IMG/VR virus record: IMGVR_UViG_3300044701_003953
Location: 1 to 64,000 of that record
Reading direction: 5' to 3' (one strand)
DNA from: a virus
DNA: 64,000 nt
A program made the position numbers and the translations under genes. The notes under the pieces are model-generated. The model did not search any database, had not been told where the DNA came from, and saw only the letters and a list, made by a program, of their open reading frames with translations. Positions 15,788 through 23,927 of the stretch are shown in pieces. Position 1 is the first letter of the stretch. Each line of letters starts with the position of its first letter.

Positions 15788-16277
15788 CAGATCTGCCTTT
15801 TTCTTGCTTGGCAGAATCCAGGATTTGTTTCAATAACTCGGAACGGTCTAGGACTACCCCGTGTCCTTCGATGGCCCCATCCTCTGGGCTTTCTTTGCTC
15901 ATCTGGTGATCCAGACGAGCCTTGCTTAATTGTAGTTGTATCATCTTGAGCTTTTTGTCCATCTTAGCAGTCTTGGCGGTTATAGCATGTCCTAATAGCG
16001 TAGATGCTGTTTGTAATATCACGCCCGAGTAACGTGGCTCTACGTTCATGCCCAGATCCATGAGATCTTTGAACTTTTCTTCTGCCAGATCTGCTAAGTC
16101 GTCCATCTCTTTGTCAGCGGCTTCTAACTCGCGGACCATTGGAAGAGCGGCATCGATCTTATCGATAGCAGTATCTACTTCTCTGATGACGTCTTTCTGA
16201 TGAGTTATTTCGGTCGAAACAGACTCGGTCTCGTCCGACGGGGACAGATTTAGTAGTTCCTCTAATTTTTTAGTCAT
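15783..16277 (-). CDS. gp16: Terminase small subunit gp16-like
   Basis: 164 residues, nearly all helical. The layout matches T4-type gp16: a short N-terminal LLNL segment, a long coiled-coil centre (AEEKFKDLMDLGMNVEPRYSGVILQ, then TAKMDKKLKMIQLQLSKAR) and a C-terminal GVVLDRSELLKQIL, comparable to the T4 VFMGSPTELMDEI end. The small subunit forms a ring that binds DNA and regulates gp17. The start at 16277 is chosen because the longer frame would run through the upstream terminator hairpin. Confidence 0.7.
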   Translation of the reverse strand: MTKKLEELLNLSPSDETESVSTEITHQKDVIREVDTAIDKIDAALPMVRELEAADKEMDDLADLAEEKFKDLMDLGMNVEPRYSGVILQTASTLLGHAITAKTAKMDKKLKMIQLQLSKARLDHQMSKESPEDGAIEGHGVVLDRSELLKQILDSAKQEKGRSE

Positions 16278-16313
16278 AAAACTATTTAACCCAACGCAAA
16301 AGGGCGCCCCCAA

Positions 16314-16341
16314 AAAGAAAGGACCTTGCGGTCCTTTCTTT
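16314..16341 (-). terminator. Rho-independent terminator after the DctP-like gene
   Basis: A 12 bp perfect stem (16314-16325 with 16330-16341, loop TTGC) with A/T-rich flanks sits between the DctP-like stop at 16360 and the gp16 start. Confidence 0.85.
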
Positions 16342-16359
16342 CTATAGTTTTTAAAACTA

Positions 16360-17307
16360 TTAGGCTTTACGGATGGCGTCAACCAAGCCAGCTGTGAAGT
16401 AGTCTTCGTACTTGACGTAAACTTCTTTTGTAGCTTCTTGGAATTTGGCTTTTTCTTCAGCTGTCAGTGTGACAACTTCGATACCGTCTTTGGCAGCACG
16501 CTCTTGTGTAGCGGCTACGTCAGCGATCGAAATCTCACGCTCGTGACGGGCAGCAACGATAGCGGCGTCAGCAACAACCTTCTGGAGGTCTTCGCTGAGG
16601 CTGTTCCAGAACTGCTCACCGACTAGGATCGATGTCAGGAACAAGCTGTGCTCTGTGTGGTTGATGACTTTAGAAACAGCGTTCTGGCCTAAAGCGTAAA
16701 CACGTGGGTATGTGGACTCGCCGATTGTTACATCAGCTTGTGCCAGACCTTCTGTCAGCTCTTCTAGTTCCATAGGAACTACGTTGGCGCCAACAGCTTT
16801 GAATGTGTCGATAGCAACGGGAGAGAACGATGTGCGGACTTTCATGCCACGTAGATCTTCGATCTGGCTAACTGCTTCGTTACCTGGGATGATACGGAAA
16901 CCACCCGAGTATGTGAAAGCAAGACCCTTGATCTTCTTCTCTGTGGAAAGGCTGTTTAACAGGCTCTTACCAACTTCACCTTCGAACACGCGGCTGGCGT
17001 GATCGTGGCTTTGGAACAGGAAGGGCAAGTCCAGGGCGAAGAAGTCTTTGTTGACTTTGCCCAGTGTGATTGTGTATGTCTGGCTCATTTCGATTGCACC
17101 GCTGTCCAGCAGGTCGACTAGGTCGTGCTTGCTAACAGCTTTGCCGCCGTTGTATTTCTCAGCATACTCAGAAAGTGTTAAAACTTCGATATCCAATGCG
17201 CCTGCGGCTTTTGCTTCTACTTCAGCAGCAAAAACTTTGGCAGCACGGATGAAAAGCTCGATAGGCTCGTGCGCTAGAACCCAACGGATTTTCTTTGCTT
17301 GTGTCAT
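16360..17307 (-). CDS. TRAP transporter DctP-like substrate-binding protein, no signal peptide
   Basis: 315 residues with the DctP/SBP_bac_7 pattern: DLVDLLDSGAIEMSQTYTITLG, then DLPFLFQSHDHASRVFEGEVG, FTYSGGFRIIPGNEAVSQIEDLRGMKVRTS, and VPMELEELTEGLAQADVTIGE. The conserved Arg for carboxylate binding is probably in GMKVRTS. Normal DctP proteins are periplasmic, but this one starts MTQAKKIRWVLAHEP with no hydrophobic signal sequence, and no DctQ/DctM partner is visible in the window. It is a single-gene unit: a GATAAATA word and AAGGAG site in front, a strong terminator behind. It could be a virion or cytoplasmic binding protein rather than a transporter part. Confidence 0.85.
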   Translation of the reverse strand: MTQAKKIRWVLAHEPIELFIRAAKVFAAEVEAKAAGALDIEVLTLSEYAEKYNGGKAVSKHDLVDLLDSGAIEMSQTYTITLGKVNKDFFALDLPFLFQSHDHASRVFEGEVGKSLLNSLSTEKKIKGLAFTYSGGFRIIPGNEAVSQIEDLRGMKVRTSFSPVAIDTFKAVGANVVPMELEELTEGLAQADVTIGESTYPRVYALGQNAVSKVINHTEHSLFLTSILVGEQFWNSLSEDLQKVVADAAIVAARHEREISIADVAATQERAAKDGIEVVTLTAEEKAKFQEATKEVYVKYEDYFTAGLVDAIRKA

Positions 17308-17341
17308 TTAGGAGTCTCCTTAAACTAAGTTTATGTTTAGA

Positions 17342-17349
17342 TATTTATC
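17342..17349 (-). promoter_or_regulatory. T4-like late promoter word for the DctP-like gene
   Basis: The minus strand reads GATAAATA, 34 nt before the ATG at 17307, with AAGGAG in between. Confidence 0.5.
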
Positions 17350-17427
17350 CGGATCGAGAAGGATATGGGCAGGATAGCGTGAAACGAGGCATTTTATCAC
17401 GGGATTTCCTATCCCGAACTTCACTTA

Positions 17428-17862
17428 CTATTTACCTTTTCCTTGATGAAAAATCTGATCTTCGGTTACTATGCGAAAGTTTAGGCCTTGCCCTTTACAC
17501 CATGCACGGGCAGCTTCCCACTTGGCCATATTAAGTACCACGAATGCTTGATCACGGGTACTTTTAGCCTGTTCCATCGTGGTCTCTTTCTTGGGCTTGA
17601 CTTCGATCACTTCACCGATCTGGTTGCCATTTTTGTCCTGGTATATGATCAGGAAGTCGGGCACATAGATGGTGTTTTTACCTGTGAGCGGATTGCGATA
17701 GTTGATGTGTACTGCTTCGCTCGCCCATTTTAATATATTAGGATTGTTGTCGCAGAACTGCATGAAAACGAATTCCCATGCGCTACGATATGTGGGGGAT
17801 TTCTTACCTATGTACTTGTCGGGATTTTTTATCTGGAACTTTCCCTGGGCATACTTACTCAT
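17428..17862 (-). CDS. gp4: Head completion protein gp4
   Basis: 144 residues, close to T4 gp4 (150). Recognisable blocks are GKFQIKNPDKYIGKKSPTYR, SAWEFVFMQFCDNNPNILKW, IYVPDFLIIY and IGEVIEVKPKKE, and the C-terminus ends in LNFRIVTEDQIF. The D and ExK residues fit a TnsA-like nuclease fold, as proposed for this family. It acts after packaging to finish the head vertex. It is coupled by an ATGA overlap to the 122-residue gene. Confidence 0.85.
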   Translation of the reverse strand: MSKYAQGKFQIKNPDKYIGKKSPTYRSAWEFVFMQFCDNNPNILKWASEAVHINYRNPLTGKNTIYVPDFLIIYQDKNGNQIGEVIEVKPKKETTMEQAKSTRDQAFVVLNMAKWEAARAWCKGQGLNFRIVTEDQIFHQGKGK

Positions 17863-18227
17863 GGTAATATACTACGTTGGATATATTTGTTTTTAACAGG
17901 CTGATTATTGATGCCCAATAAACTTGAATTGACACGATTGATATTTAAGAACATACAAAGATAGGCATTTAATTGATCCTTGCCCATCTTGTTAAACTCT
18001 GCTAAAACTTCCATGACATCTAGTTGTCGAGATTTACTAGTGTTTATAACTGCGCTAGCCAATGCCAAGGCACTTTCTTTATTATCAGTAATTTTTTCAA
18101 AGTTAGTGAAAATAGCATCGTTGATGTTTGATGAAACATCAAGGTCGGGCCGAAAGTAATTGTTAAAGAATCTTTCAGTTTTTGAATCACTGACTTCAAA
18201 ATTTGTAATAGTTCTTTTATCGGTCAT
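17859..18227 (-). CDS. Hypothetical protein, 122 aa, tail/baseplate operon
   Basis: Helical protein (NNYFRPDLDVSSNINDAIFTNFEKI, then ESALALASAVINTSKSRQLDVMEVLAEFNKM). It is encoded with 4 bp overlaps on both sides between the tube initiator/cap gene and gp4. The position suggests a conserved tail or head-completion accessory. No family was recognised with confidence. Confidence 0.6.
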   Translation of the reverse strand: MTDKRTITNFEVSDSKTERFFNNYFRPDLDVSSNINDAIFTNFEKITDNKESALALASAVINTSKSRQLDVMEVLAEFNKMGKDQLNAYLCMFLNINRVNSSLLGINNQPVKNKYIQRSILP

Positions 18228-19354
18228 AACTCAAATCCCCCATCGTCTATACTAGAAAATCCAGATCGTTGTGTGCTGTTAGAAGCAGAAGGTGCATTGT
18301 TTATCACTTCTCCGTTGCTCCTTACTGAACGGCTACTCGACCCAATCGAAGCAAGCCCCGAAGTAACTTTGCTACTGATGTTTGATAAACTTGGAACATT
18401 GATTTTTGAGAGTGGATTATTGCCTCGTAGTATATCCATACCGATGCTTTTTAACTCGGCGCCAGCGATGGCTTTAAGATTAGATCCTCGAAAATTTTGA
18501 GCTCCGCGGGCGCCTTTGAGGGCTGCGCTTAAAAAGTTTCCGTCGGAAAGATCGGTGGTGATCTCGTCGATGGTGTTTAGTAACCCACCGGGGCCTAGGA
18601 TACTATTGGTGCCACCGCCGGCTGGTGTGAGTGGGCTGGGAACATGGTCATAGTGCAAGTCGGCGAATCCAGAAACAGTATTTTTGCTCACGTATCCGTA
18701 GGCATATTTCACCGTCTCAAACTGTACAGTCATCTCGTGAGTCATGGTACCATTTTCGCCGTTGACGTGCTCGCCGTGTCGGAATGCTGTGATCGTCGGA
18801 TTTATGAGTGTATACTCGCTGAACTTTTTCTGATAGAGGCTATAAATTCTAATAGCCTTTACAAACTGTTGTGTCCCGGGATTGTTGCCTGAAGAAAATC
18901 TAGGACTGTAGCCCCAGTCCTGGGATTGCCGAACTCCATATTTATGTGCTGAATTGTAGACGCTTTGTTGATAATCACTGTCTCGATAGTAATAACTGTA
19001 GTAGTCGTACCAGAAATTCCTGACTACATCTGCAGAGTCGTCGTGGAACACGATGTTGACAGGATCGTATTTGATCTTGTTTTGTACTACGTTGACACGA
19101 TTGTAAGCGTTAAAGGTTTTAGTATCAACTGTAAATTTTGGCAAAGAAGCTGACTTAACGATCATTCCTAACTCAAGTATTTGATCTCGAGGAATGCGAC
19201 TGATCTCGGGATTGATATCAACGGCCACATGAAAGAGGAAACCGTACTTGGGACTCAGCCTATAATTATCGCCAACAAAAAGTTTAGAGGCGTGCGAATA
19301 ATCCTTGACATTATCCCCGGTACTAAGTTCTTTAAGAAACTGATTTATGGACAT
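18224..19354 (-). CDS. Baseplate tail-tube initiator/cap protein (gp54/gp48-like)
   Basis: 376 residues (T4 gp48 364, gp54 320). The N-terminus shows the marine T4-like pattern: FLKELSTGDNVKDYSHASKLF, LSPKYGFLFHVAVDINPE, MIVKSASLPKFTVDTKTFNAYNR, DPVNIVFHDDSADVVRNFW. These are tube-fold features shared with gp19. It sits on the baseplate hub and nucleates the tail tube. Which of the two T4 paralogues it corresponds to cannot be decided by eye. It is upstream of gp4 and downstream of gp19. Confidence 0.7.
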   Translation of the reverse strand: MSINQFLKELSTGDNVKDYSHASKLFVGDNYRLSPKYGFLFHVAVDINPEISRIPRDQILELGMIVKSASLPKFTVDTKTFNAYNRVNVVQNKIKYDPVNIVFHDDSADVVRNFWYDYYSYYYRDSDYQQSVYNSAHKYGVRQSQDWGYSPRFSSGNNPGTQQFVKAIRIYSLYQKKFSEYTLINPTITAFRHGEHVNGENGTMTHEMTVQFETVKYAYGYVSKNTVSGFADLHYDHVPSPLTPAGGGTNSILGPGGLLNTIDEITTDLSDGNFLSAALKGARGAQNFRGSNLKAIAGAELKSIGMDILRGNNPLSKINVPSLSNISSKVTSGLASIGSSSRSVRSNGEVINNAPSASNSTQRSGFSSIDDGGFEL

Positions 19355-19375
19355 AGAAAAAATCCTTGCTCCTAG

Positions 19376-19383
19376 TATTTATG
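19376..19383 (-). promoter_or_regulatory. T4-like late promoter word
   Basis: The minus strand reads CATAAATA followed by CTAG, 21 nt before the ATG at 19354, with AAGGA between. Confidence 0.6.
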
Positions 19384-19391
19384 GCCAAAAA

Positions 19392-19413
19392 AAAGCCCGG
19401 AATTCCGGGCTTT
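19392..19413. terminator. Terminator after tail tube gene
   Basis: A perfect 22 bp palindrome, AAAGCCCGG-AATT-CCGGGCTTT, flanked by A8 on one side and GTTTTTT on the other. It works in either direction and lies between the gp19 stop and the promoter of the next unit. Confidence 0.9.
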
Positions 19414-19449
19414 GTTTTTTCTTCTGTGATTTTCTATGCGTCGTCTGGA

Positions 19450-20067
19450 TCAACCAGTCACAGTAGAGCCAATTGTACGAGCCACTGCGGAGCCAACTCC
19501 GGTACCAATTGGGCTTTGTACAGCGTTGTCGAATCTTATAGTTAAACTAATAGTTGCAGGATCGTTGGTGCTGTAATTCATGTCACCGTAGTCAACCTGA
19601 CTGATCTGGCATCCATACATCTCCCAAGTTTCAAGTACGTTGGGCGTGCTGGCACCGTTACCGCCATCGAGCACTTCGTAGCGCAGGATAAACTTGTAGT
19701 CAATGCCCGATGCTGCCGAGGCTTGTTCCATGAAGTCAAACTGCTTCTGGATCTGCTCGCCGACCAATTTAGCCACGTTGCCGGCTGCATCGTCACGCAA
19801 GTTCACTGAGGTTTCTTGCCATTCGGGCTTGCCTTGCAGGTAAACTTTGCTGTTGTAAACATCTAGTGTGATGGGATTGAAGTTTACACTGGGACGCTTG
19901 ATATCAATGACCTGTTTGGTCAATTCTACCTTAGGTTGGCTAACACCAAAACCGTCAAAACTAGCACGGAATCGGAACTTTAATTTTGGCATCAACAGAC
20001 CTTGTGCGCTGGCACTCTGATCTGTGGCTAATGGTACTGTAAATCTCGTCAATGATGATACTGACAT
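19450..20067 (-). CDS. gp19: Tail tube protein gp19
   Basis: 205 residues. Blocks: LKFRFRASFDGFG, KQVIDIKRPSVNFNPITLDVYNS, KVYLQGKPEWQETSVNLRDD, LETWEMYGCQISQVDYGDM and ATISLTIRFDNA. These match T4-type gp19, the inner tube polymer. It has its own GATAAATA promoter word and lies between hairpins at 19392-19413 and 20111-20134, as expected for a highly expressed single gene. Confidence 0.9.
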   Translation of the reverse strand: MSVSSLTRFTVPLATDQSASAQGLLMPKLKFRFRASFDGFGVSQPKVELTKQVIDIKRPSVNFNPITLDVYNSKVYLQGKPEWQETSVNLRDDAAGNVAKLVGEQIQKQFDFMEQASAASGIDYKFILRYEVLDGGNGASTPNVLETWEMYGCQISQVDYGDMNYSTNDPATISLTIRFDNAVQSPIGTGVGSAVARTIGSTVTG

Positions 20068-20087
20068 TTATATTCTCCTGTTACAGA

Positions 20088-20095
20088 TATTTATC
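20088..20095 (-). promoter_or_regulatory. T4-like late promoter word for gp19
   Basis: The minus strand reads GATAAATA, 20 nt before the gp19 ATG, with CAGGAG between. Confidence 0.55.
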
Positions 20096-20110
20096 TGTGT
20101 CAAGGTAACA

Positions 20111-20134
20111 AACGAGGAGGGTTGACTCCTCGTT
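20111..20134 (-). terminator. Terminator after the tail sheath gene
   Basis: A 9 bp perfect stem (20111-20119 with 20126-20134, AACGAGGAG/CTCCTCGTT) lies 12 bp after the gp18 stop and is followed on the minus strand by TGTT. Confidence 0.8.
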
Positions 20135-20145
20135 ATATACCTATA

Positions 20146-23100
20146 TTATCCGCCCAACTTGGCGATATCGCCGGGGTTCTTCAAACGGATTGGAATGTAA
20201 ATGAATTCCACCGCTTTCATTGGCTCGATAGCAATATCGACATAGAGTTCATTGCGTGCAATTCGCTCTGGTGTATTGTTGGTGCTGTCGCAAACAACCA
20301 AGTAGTCATAGATACCACGCTTGGCCACTAAGTCGTTCATAGCGCCTTCAATGATGCTCTTGATTTGATCGCGTGTGATCTTGTCGTTGGGCTCAAACAA
20401 GAATCCGTTGCCTACGCTGGCCAATATCGTACGGATGTAGTTTACTAGACGAGCTACGTTTACGCGATCCATCGCAGATGCGGTTGGGTTTCGTGTCTTC
20501 TGGCCCCAAGCAACTAAACCAACACCGGGCAGGATAGTCAATGGGTTGACACGGTTCTCGTATAACGCATCGCGCATGCCTTGATTGATACCGTTACGGT
20601 TAAATCCGCCAGTCACAGGATTGATGTAACCAATGTCTGTAGCGTTATCAATCAGGCCGCGGCGTGTACCAGCTGGTGCAAACCATGGGTAAGAAACATT
20701 ATCGTTGCGGATGAATGTACGCAGCATCATATGCGATGCTGGGACAACGATAGTGTTGCCGTCTACGTCGTTGGTCAAACCAGCAGGATAGAAAATACCT
20801 AGATAAGGATCTGCTGTCGACAAGCCATCGCCGTTGACGTTGTTAGCCCAATTAGCAACAGCGATCGAATCTGTGGGCAGTGTCATTGGCGTGTCGCCGA
20901 TAACGAATGCTGTATTCTTACGATCGTTGTTGAGTGCAACCATGTTCGTGATTACTTCGGGGTAACCAGGTGCAGCGATCAGGTTGAAGAAGAACTGATC
21001 TTCACGGACTTGTGTGTTTCCGTCAATGGCACTGCGCATAGCTTTAACAACCATGTTGCGCTGTGCTTGTGCGCCCATGTATGGTGCACCATTGTCTTTG
21101 AGACCACTTACTGAGACCCAAGAACTGCGAACATCGGGCAATGTCTCGTTAGGGAAACTATCTTCATTGAAATAGTCACCGACATATTTCTTGACATTGA
21201 ATCCGCTTCGACGTGTGTTAAACAACAATGTTCCTCTGGGGTACAAACGTGGATTTGGTGCATCAAGATCGACATAGTTGCTGATCAGCATCTTGCCAAG
21301 GTCTGGCATTTCTCCAACGATTGGGTCAATCATTCCGCCAACTTGGAGGATCTCGTCGTCTTCACCAAGCTCGGTGTCGGCGTCCCAACGTGCGTCAGCA
21401 AAAATTATTCCGTTTTGGCTGATACGGTCTGTGTTGTCAATTGCTACCCACTTGTTTTGTGTGTTGTAACGATATAACTTGGGATAATTTTCTAGGTCTG
21501 ACGTGTCTAACCAAATATCTCCGGGTCGTAGAACAGAAATGCCATCGTTTTGTGTCTTTGGTTTAGTAGGAGAAATGATTGGGCCATTGGCATCAGTGTT
21601 TGTAAGATCGTATCCGCGGGCATCTGATGCCAGTGTACGATATCCTCTCCAGGCGCTACCATCATTGATCATGATATCGACTTGTGTAGGATCACCAAAG
21701 TACCAGTGTGTTCCATCATTAGGAGACGTGTATGGAGGATCAAAATCAATATCTGTTCGATTACTGATAGTGTCAAGTGCTTGATAAGAACTGATCACAT
21801 ATTCGGTCTCTGTGCTACGAGTATTTTGTTTGCTGAATCCGGCGCTCTCCATTGGAGATCCGGTGATTGTTTCGATCCAGATCGTTCCACCAGATAGGTG
21901 ACCGACGGTCACCGAACCAGTCGAAGAGTCGTATTGAGCAAAGACCTCTGGGGCATTAGCCGTTACGATTGCTCTCACAAAATTCGATTTAAACTCGTCG
22001 CTGGTGTCACCGCTATTAATAGTGATGACACTTGAAACAAATAGCTCGTCTGTACCGGGCTGTGTAGATCTCAGTATGATCGTTCCTCCGGTTAAACCTG
22101 AACCAGATCGTTTACGTGAAGTACGACCTTGCAATGTCTTGTAAAAGATATTGAGTGTGACGCCAGAAGTTAATATTCTATTGTCTCCGTACGATCTACC
22201 GATATTATCGTACTGTACGAATGATGTTCCTAATTGTACTGAGAATCCCCCAGCGATTGGGTCAAATCCATATATGGCACTTTGTTCGCTAGGATATGCC
22301 GGAACGGCTAACAAATTCCATGATGAAGATTCAGCATTGAATTGTTTCAGGGCAAGATTTAAGCCGCCGCCGATAGCCGATGTTTTGATGTAAACGCTAC
22401 CCGACGGTCTAGTTTCAGATGGTAGTATCCAATTTGGAACGTCAATATACGACCCCAGGAATGTTGCTGGGGCACGATACTCGCCGGCAGTAAGACCAAC
22501 GGATGCCAGTCCATTACCTTGGCCGGCTTCTATTTTTACGATGCCATCTTTATTGGCCCCGTCGTTTCCGCTCACTGCGTCTGCAGAGGCAAAAATTTCT
22601 AATTTGTCCCCATTAACGACAGCACGGACACCCGAAGCAAGTGGCGAACCGGGTGTGTATGAACCAAAACGTACTGTAATATCGCTAACTACTGTCTCAA
22701 GAGTATTGCCGGTGAATATAACTTCTTGACCATTGATGATGATTGAGTCATTGGGTTGTATAGTGCTCGACTCGGCAGGAACTGATCCAACTACTGTTGG
22801 CCAATTTTCAATTTGCCAAACAGTGGATCCCACTAGTCTCCAACGATTGCGAGAAGATTTGTGGAAGTATCTAATTTGTTTTTTATCGCAGACTACAGCA
22901 TAATCTCCGATTACACCAACACCATCACTAGGCAAATAAATAGGCACGCCACCAACTGTTATAACAGTAGCGTCGTTTTCTAGGTCAAATATTACTATAG
23001 GCTCTTTTGTAACAAATGCACCCCTTGATTTATCCCACTCATTGATGCCCCAGGCCGAATCACCGAGGTCTAACCATAAAGTAGCATCTTCGGGATCAGC

Positions 23101-23475
23101 TACAGGTCGAACCGAAGTTGGTTCAAGCTCGTCGAGATCAATATCAGCACGGATCGCATAAACGCGATTAGCTATAGCTAATGTGCTGTAGGCCGCCATC
23201 AAACCATATTCATTAAGTGCAGATCCATGCAAAGGAGTACCAGCGGCACTCTGCTTGAACTCAGGGTAACCCAGTGCCGATACTAATTCGCGTTGGCTGG
23301 TAAATACCTGCAATTTTCCAGCATTGGCCTTGGATGTTCCGGTGGCATAACTACCGTTGGATGTTTTGTCTTGTGCGGTAGCCAGGATCACCAATGGGGT
23401 GGATCCTACTGCGCCTGGTACATATTGACTCTCGTCTGTTACTGACAGTTGGAGTCCGGGTGATATCAGTGCCAT
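20146..23475 (-). CDS. gp18: Tail sheath protein gp18, enlarged
   Basis: 1109 residues, against 659 in T4. N-terminal sheath blocks are present (SPGLQLSVTDESQYVPGAVGSTPLVIL, TSQRELVSALGYPEF, YGLMAAYSTLAIANRVYAIRADI). The conserved C-terminal contractile core is also there (WVSVSGLKDNGAPYMGAQAQRNM, RVNPLTILPGVGLVAWGQKT, MDRVNVARLVNYIRTIL, ELYVDIAIEPMKAVEFIYIPIRLKN). The extra mass is a large beta-rich insertion between about residues 130 and 700, likely surface-exposed on the tail. The sheath contracts to drive the tube through the cell envelope. Confidence 0.9.
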   Translation of the reverse strand: MALISPGLQLSVTDESQYVPGAVGSTPLVILATAQDKTSNGSYATGTSKANAGKLQVFTSQRELVSALGYPEFKQSAAGTPLHGSALNEYGLMAAYSTLAIANRVYAIRADIDLDELEPTSVRPVADPEDATLWLDLGDSAWGINEWDKSRGAFVTKEPIVIFDLENDATVITVGGVPIYLPSDGVGVIGDYAVVCDKKQIRYFHKSSRNRWRLVGSTVWQIENWPTVVGSVPAESSTIQPNDSIIINGQEVIFTGNTLETVVSDITVRFGSYTPGSPLASGVRAVVNGDKLEIFASADAVSGNDGANKDGIVKIEAGQGNGLASVGLTAGEYRAPATFLGSYIDVPNWILPSETRPSGSVYIKTSAIGGGLNLALKQFNAESSSWNLLAVPAYPSEQSAIYGFDPIAGGFSVQLGTSFVQYDNIGRSYGDNRILTSGVTLNIFYKTLQGRTSRKRSGSGLTGGTIILRSTQPGTDELFVSSVITINSGDTSDEFKSNFVRAIVTANAPEVFAQYDSSTGSVTVGHLSGGTIWIETITGSPMESAGFSKQNTRSTETEYVISSYQALDTISNRTDIDFDPPYTSPNDGTHWYFGDPTQVDIMINDGSAWRGYRTLASDARGYDLTNTDANGPIISPTKPKTQNDGISVLRPGDIWLDTSDLENYPKLYRYNTQNKWVAIDNTDRISQNGIIFADARWDADTELGEDDEILQVGGMIDPIVGEMPDLGKMLISNYVDLDAPNPRLYPRGTLLFNTRRSGFNVKKYVGDYFNEDSFPNETLPDVRSSWVSVSGLKDNGAPYMGAQAQRNMVVKAMRSAIDGNTQVREDQFFFNLIAAPGYPEVITNMVALNNDRKNTAFVIGDTPMTLPTDSIAVANWANNVNGDGLSTADPYLGIFYPAGLTNDVDGNTIVVPASHMMLRTFIRNDNVSYPWFAPAGTRRGLIDNATDIGYINPVTGGFNRNGINQGMRDALYENRVNPLTILPGVGLVAWGQKTRNPTASAMDRVNVARLVNYIRTILASVGNGFLFEPNDKITRDQIKSIIEGAMNDLVAKRGIYDYLVVCDSTNNTPERIARNELYVDIAIEPMKAVEFIYIPIRLKNPGDIAKLGG

Positions 23476-23506
23476 GTTGTTTTTCCTTTATATGACAAGT
23501 TATCAA

Positions 23507-23514
23507 TATTTATT
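23507..23514 (-). promoter_or_regulatory. T4-like late promoter word for gp18
   Basis: The minus strand reads AATAAATA, 31 nt before the gp18 ATG, with AAAGGA between. Confidence 0.5.
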
Positions 23515-23545
23515 TTAGGATAACAAAATCCCACCGTTACGATGC

Positions 23546-23568
23546 CCTTAATTAAGGTTTAACCTTAA
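23546..23568. promoter_or_regulatory. Overlapping palindromes, possible operator
   Basis: Two perfect palindromes share bases. CCTTAATTAAGG occupies 23546-23557, and TTAAGGTT-T-AACCTTAA occupies 23552-23568. They lie between the divergent sheath gene and the HNH-like gene, 8 bp before the ATG of the latter and over its TTAAATA-like word, so they could be a repressor site or an RNA hairpin. Confidence 0.45.
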
Positions 23569-23576
23569 ATAAGTGT

Positions 23577-23927
23577 ATGAAAATCAGGACATTATGCCCC
23601 ACTTGCAACGAAAGACCAGTAGCCGTCAATTGCCGTAAGAATGGAAAAACCTATTACAGGCGACAATGCGATCCGTGCATTAGAAAAGGGAAAGGAATCA
23701 AACCCAAACCACCATTATGGTTTCGGCAAGGATACAGAAAAAAATCTGTGTGCGATCGATGTGGATTTAAGTCCTCGTCAGATCGTCAGATGATGGTATT
23801 CCACGTGGACGGGGATCTAAAAAATGTGGACTGGAACAACCTCAAAACTATCTGTGCCAATTGCTCAATAGACTTGTTCCACAGTGGGTCAAAATGGAAA
23901 TTAGGAACTACCGTACCAGGTTTTTAA
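23577..23927 (+). CDS. HNH-like zinc-finger protein, possible inactive or divergent homing nuclease
   Basis: 116 residues with two cysteine pairs in the N-terminal half (CPTCNE, CDPC), a further CDRCGF, and a terminal block VFHVDGDLKNVDWNNLKTICANC. That block resembles the HNH core (H, DG, N, NL, CxxC), but the histidine that normally follows the last CxxC is replaced (CANCSIDLFHSG). It stands alone on the plus strand among minus-strand genes and overlaps the gp1 3' end by 20 bp, as inserted homing genes often do. Confidence 0.6.
   Translation: MKIRTLCPTCNERPVAVNCRKNGKTYYRRQCDPCIRKGKGIKPKPPLWFRQGYRKKSVCDRCGFKSSSDRQMMVFHVDGDLKNVDWNNLKTICANCSIDLFHSGSKWKLGTTVPGF

Noticed and set aside
16278-16382. 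35-residue N-terminal extension of gp16
   Set aside because: It would be translated through the terminator stem at 16314-16341; the ATG at 16277 fits the protein family better.
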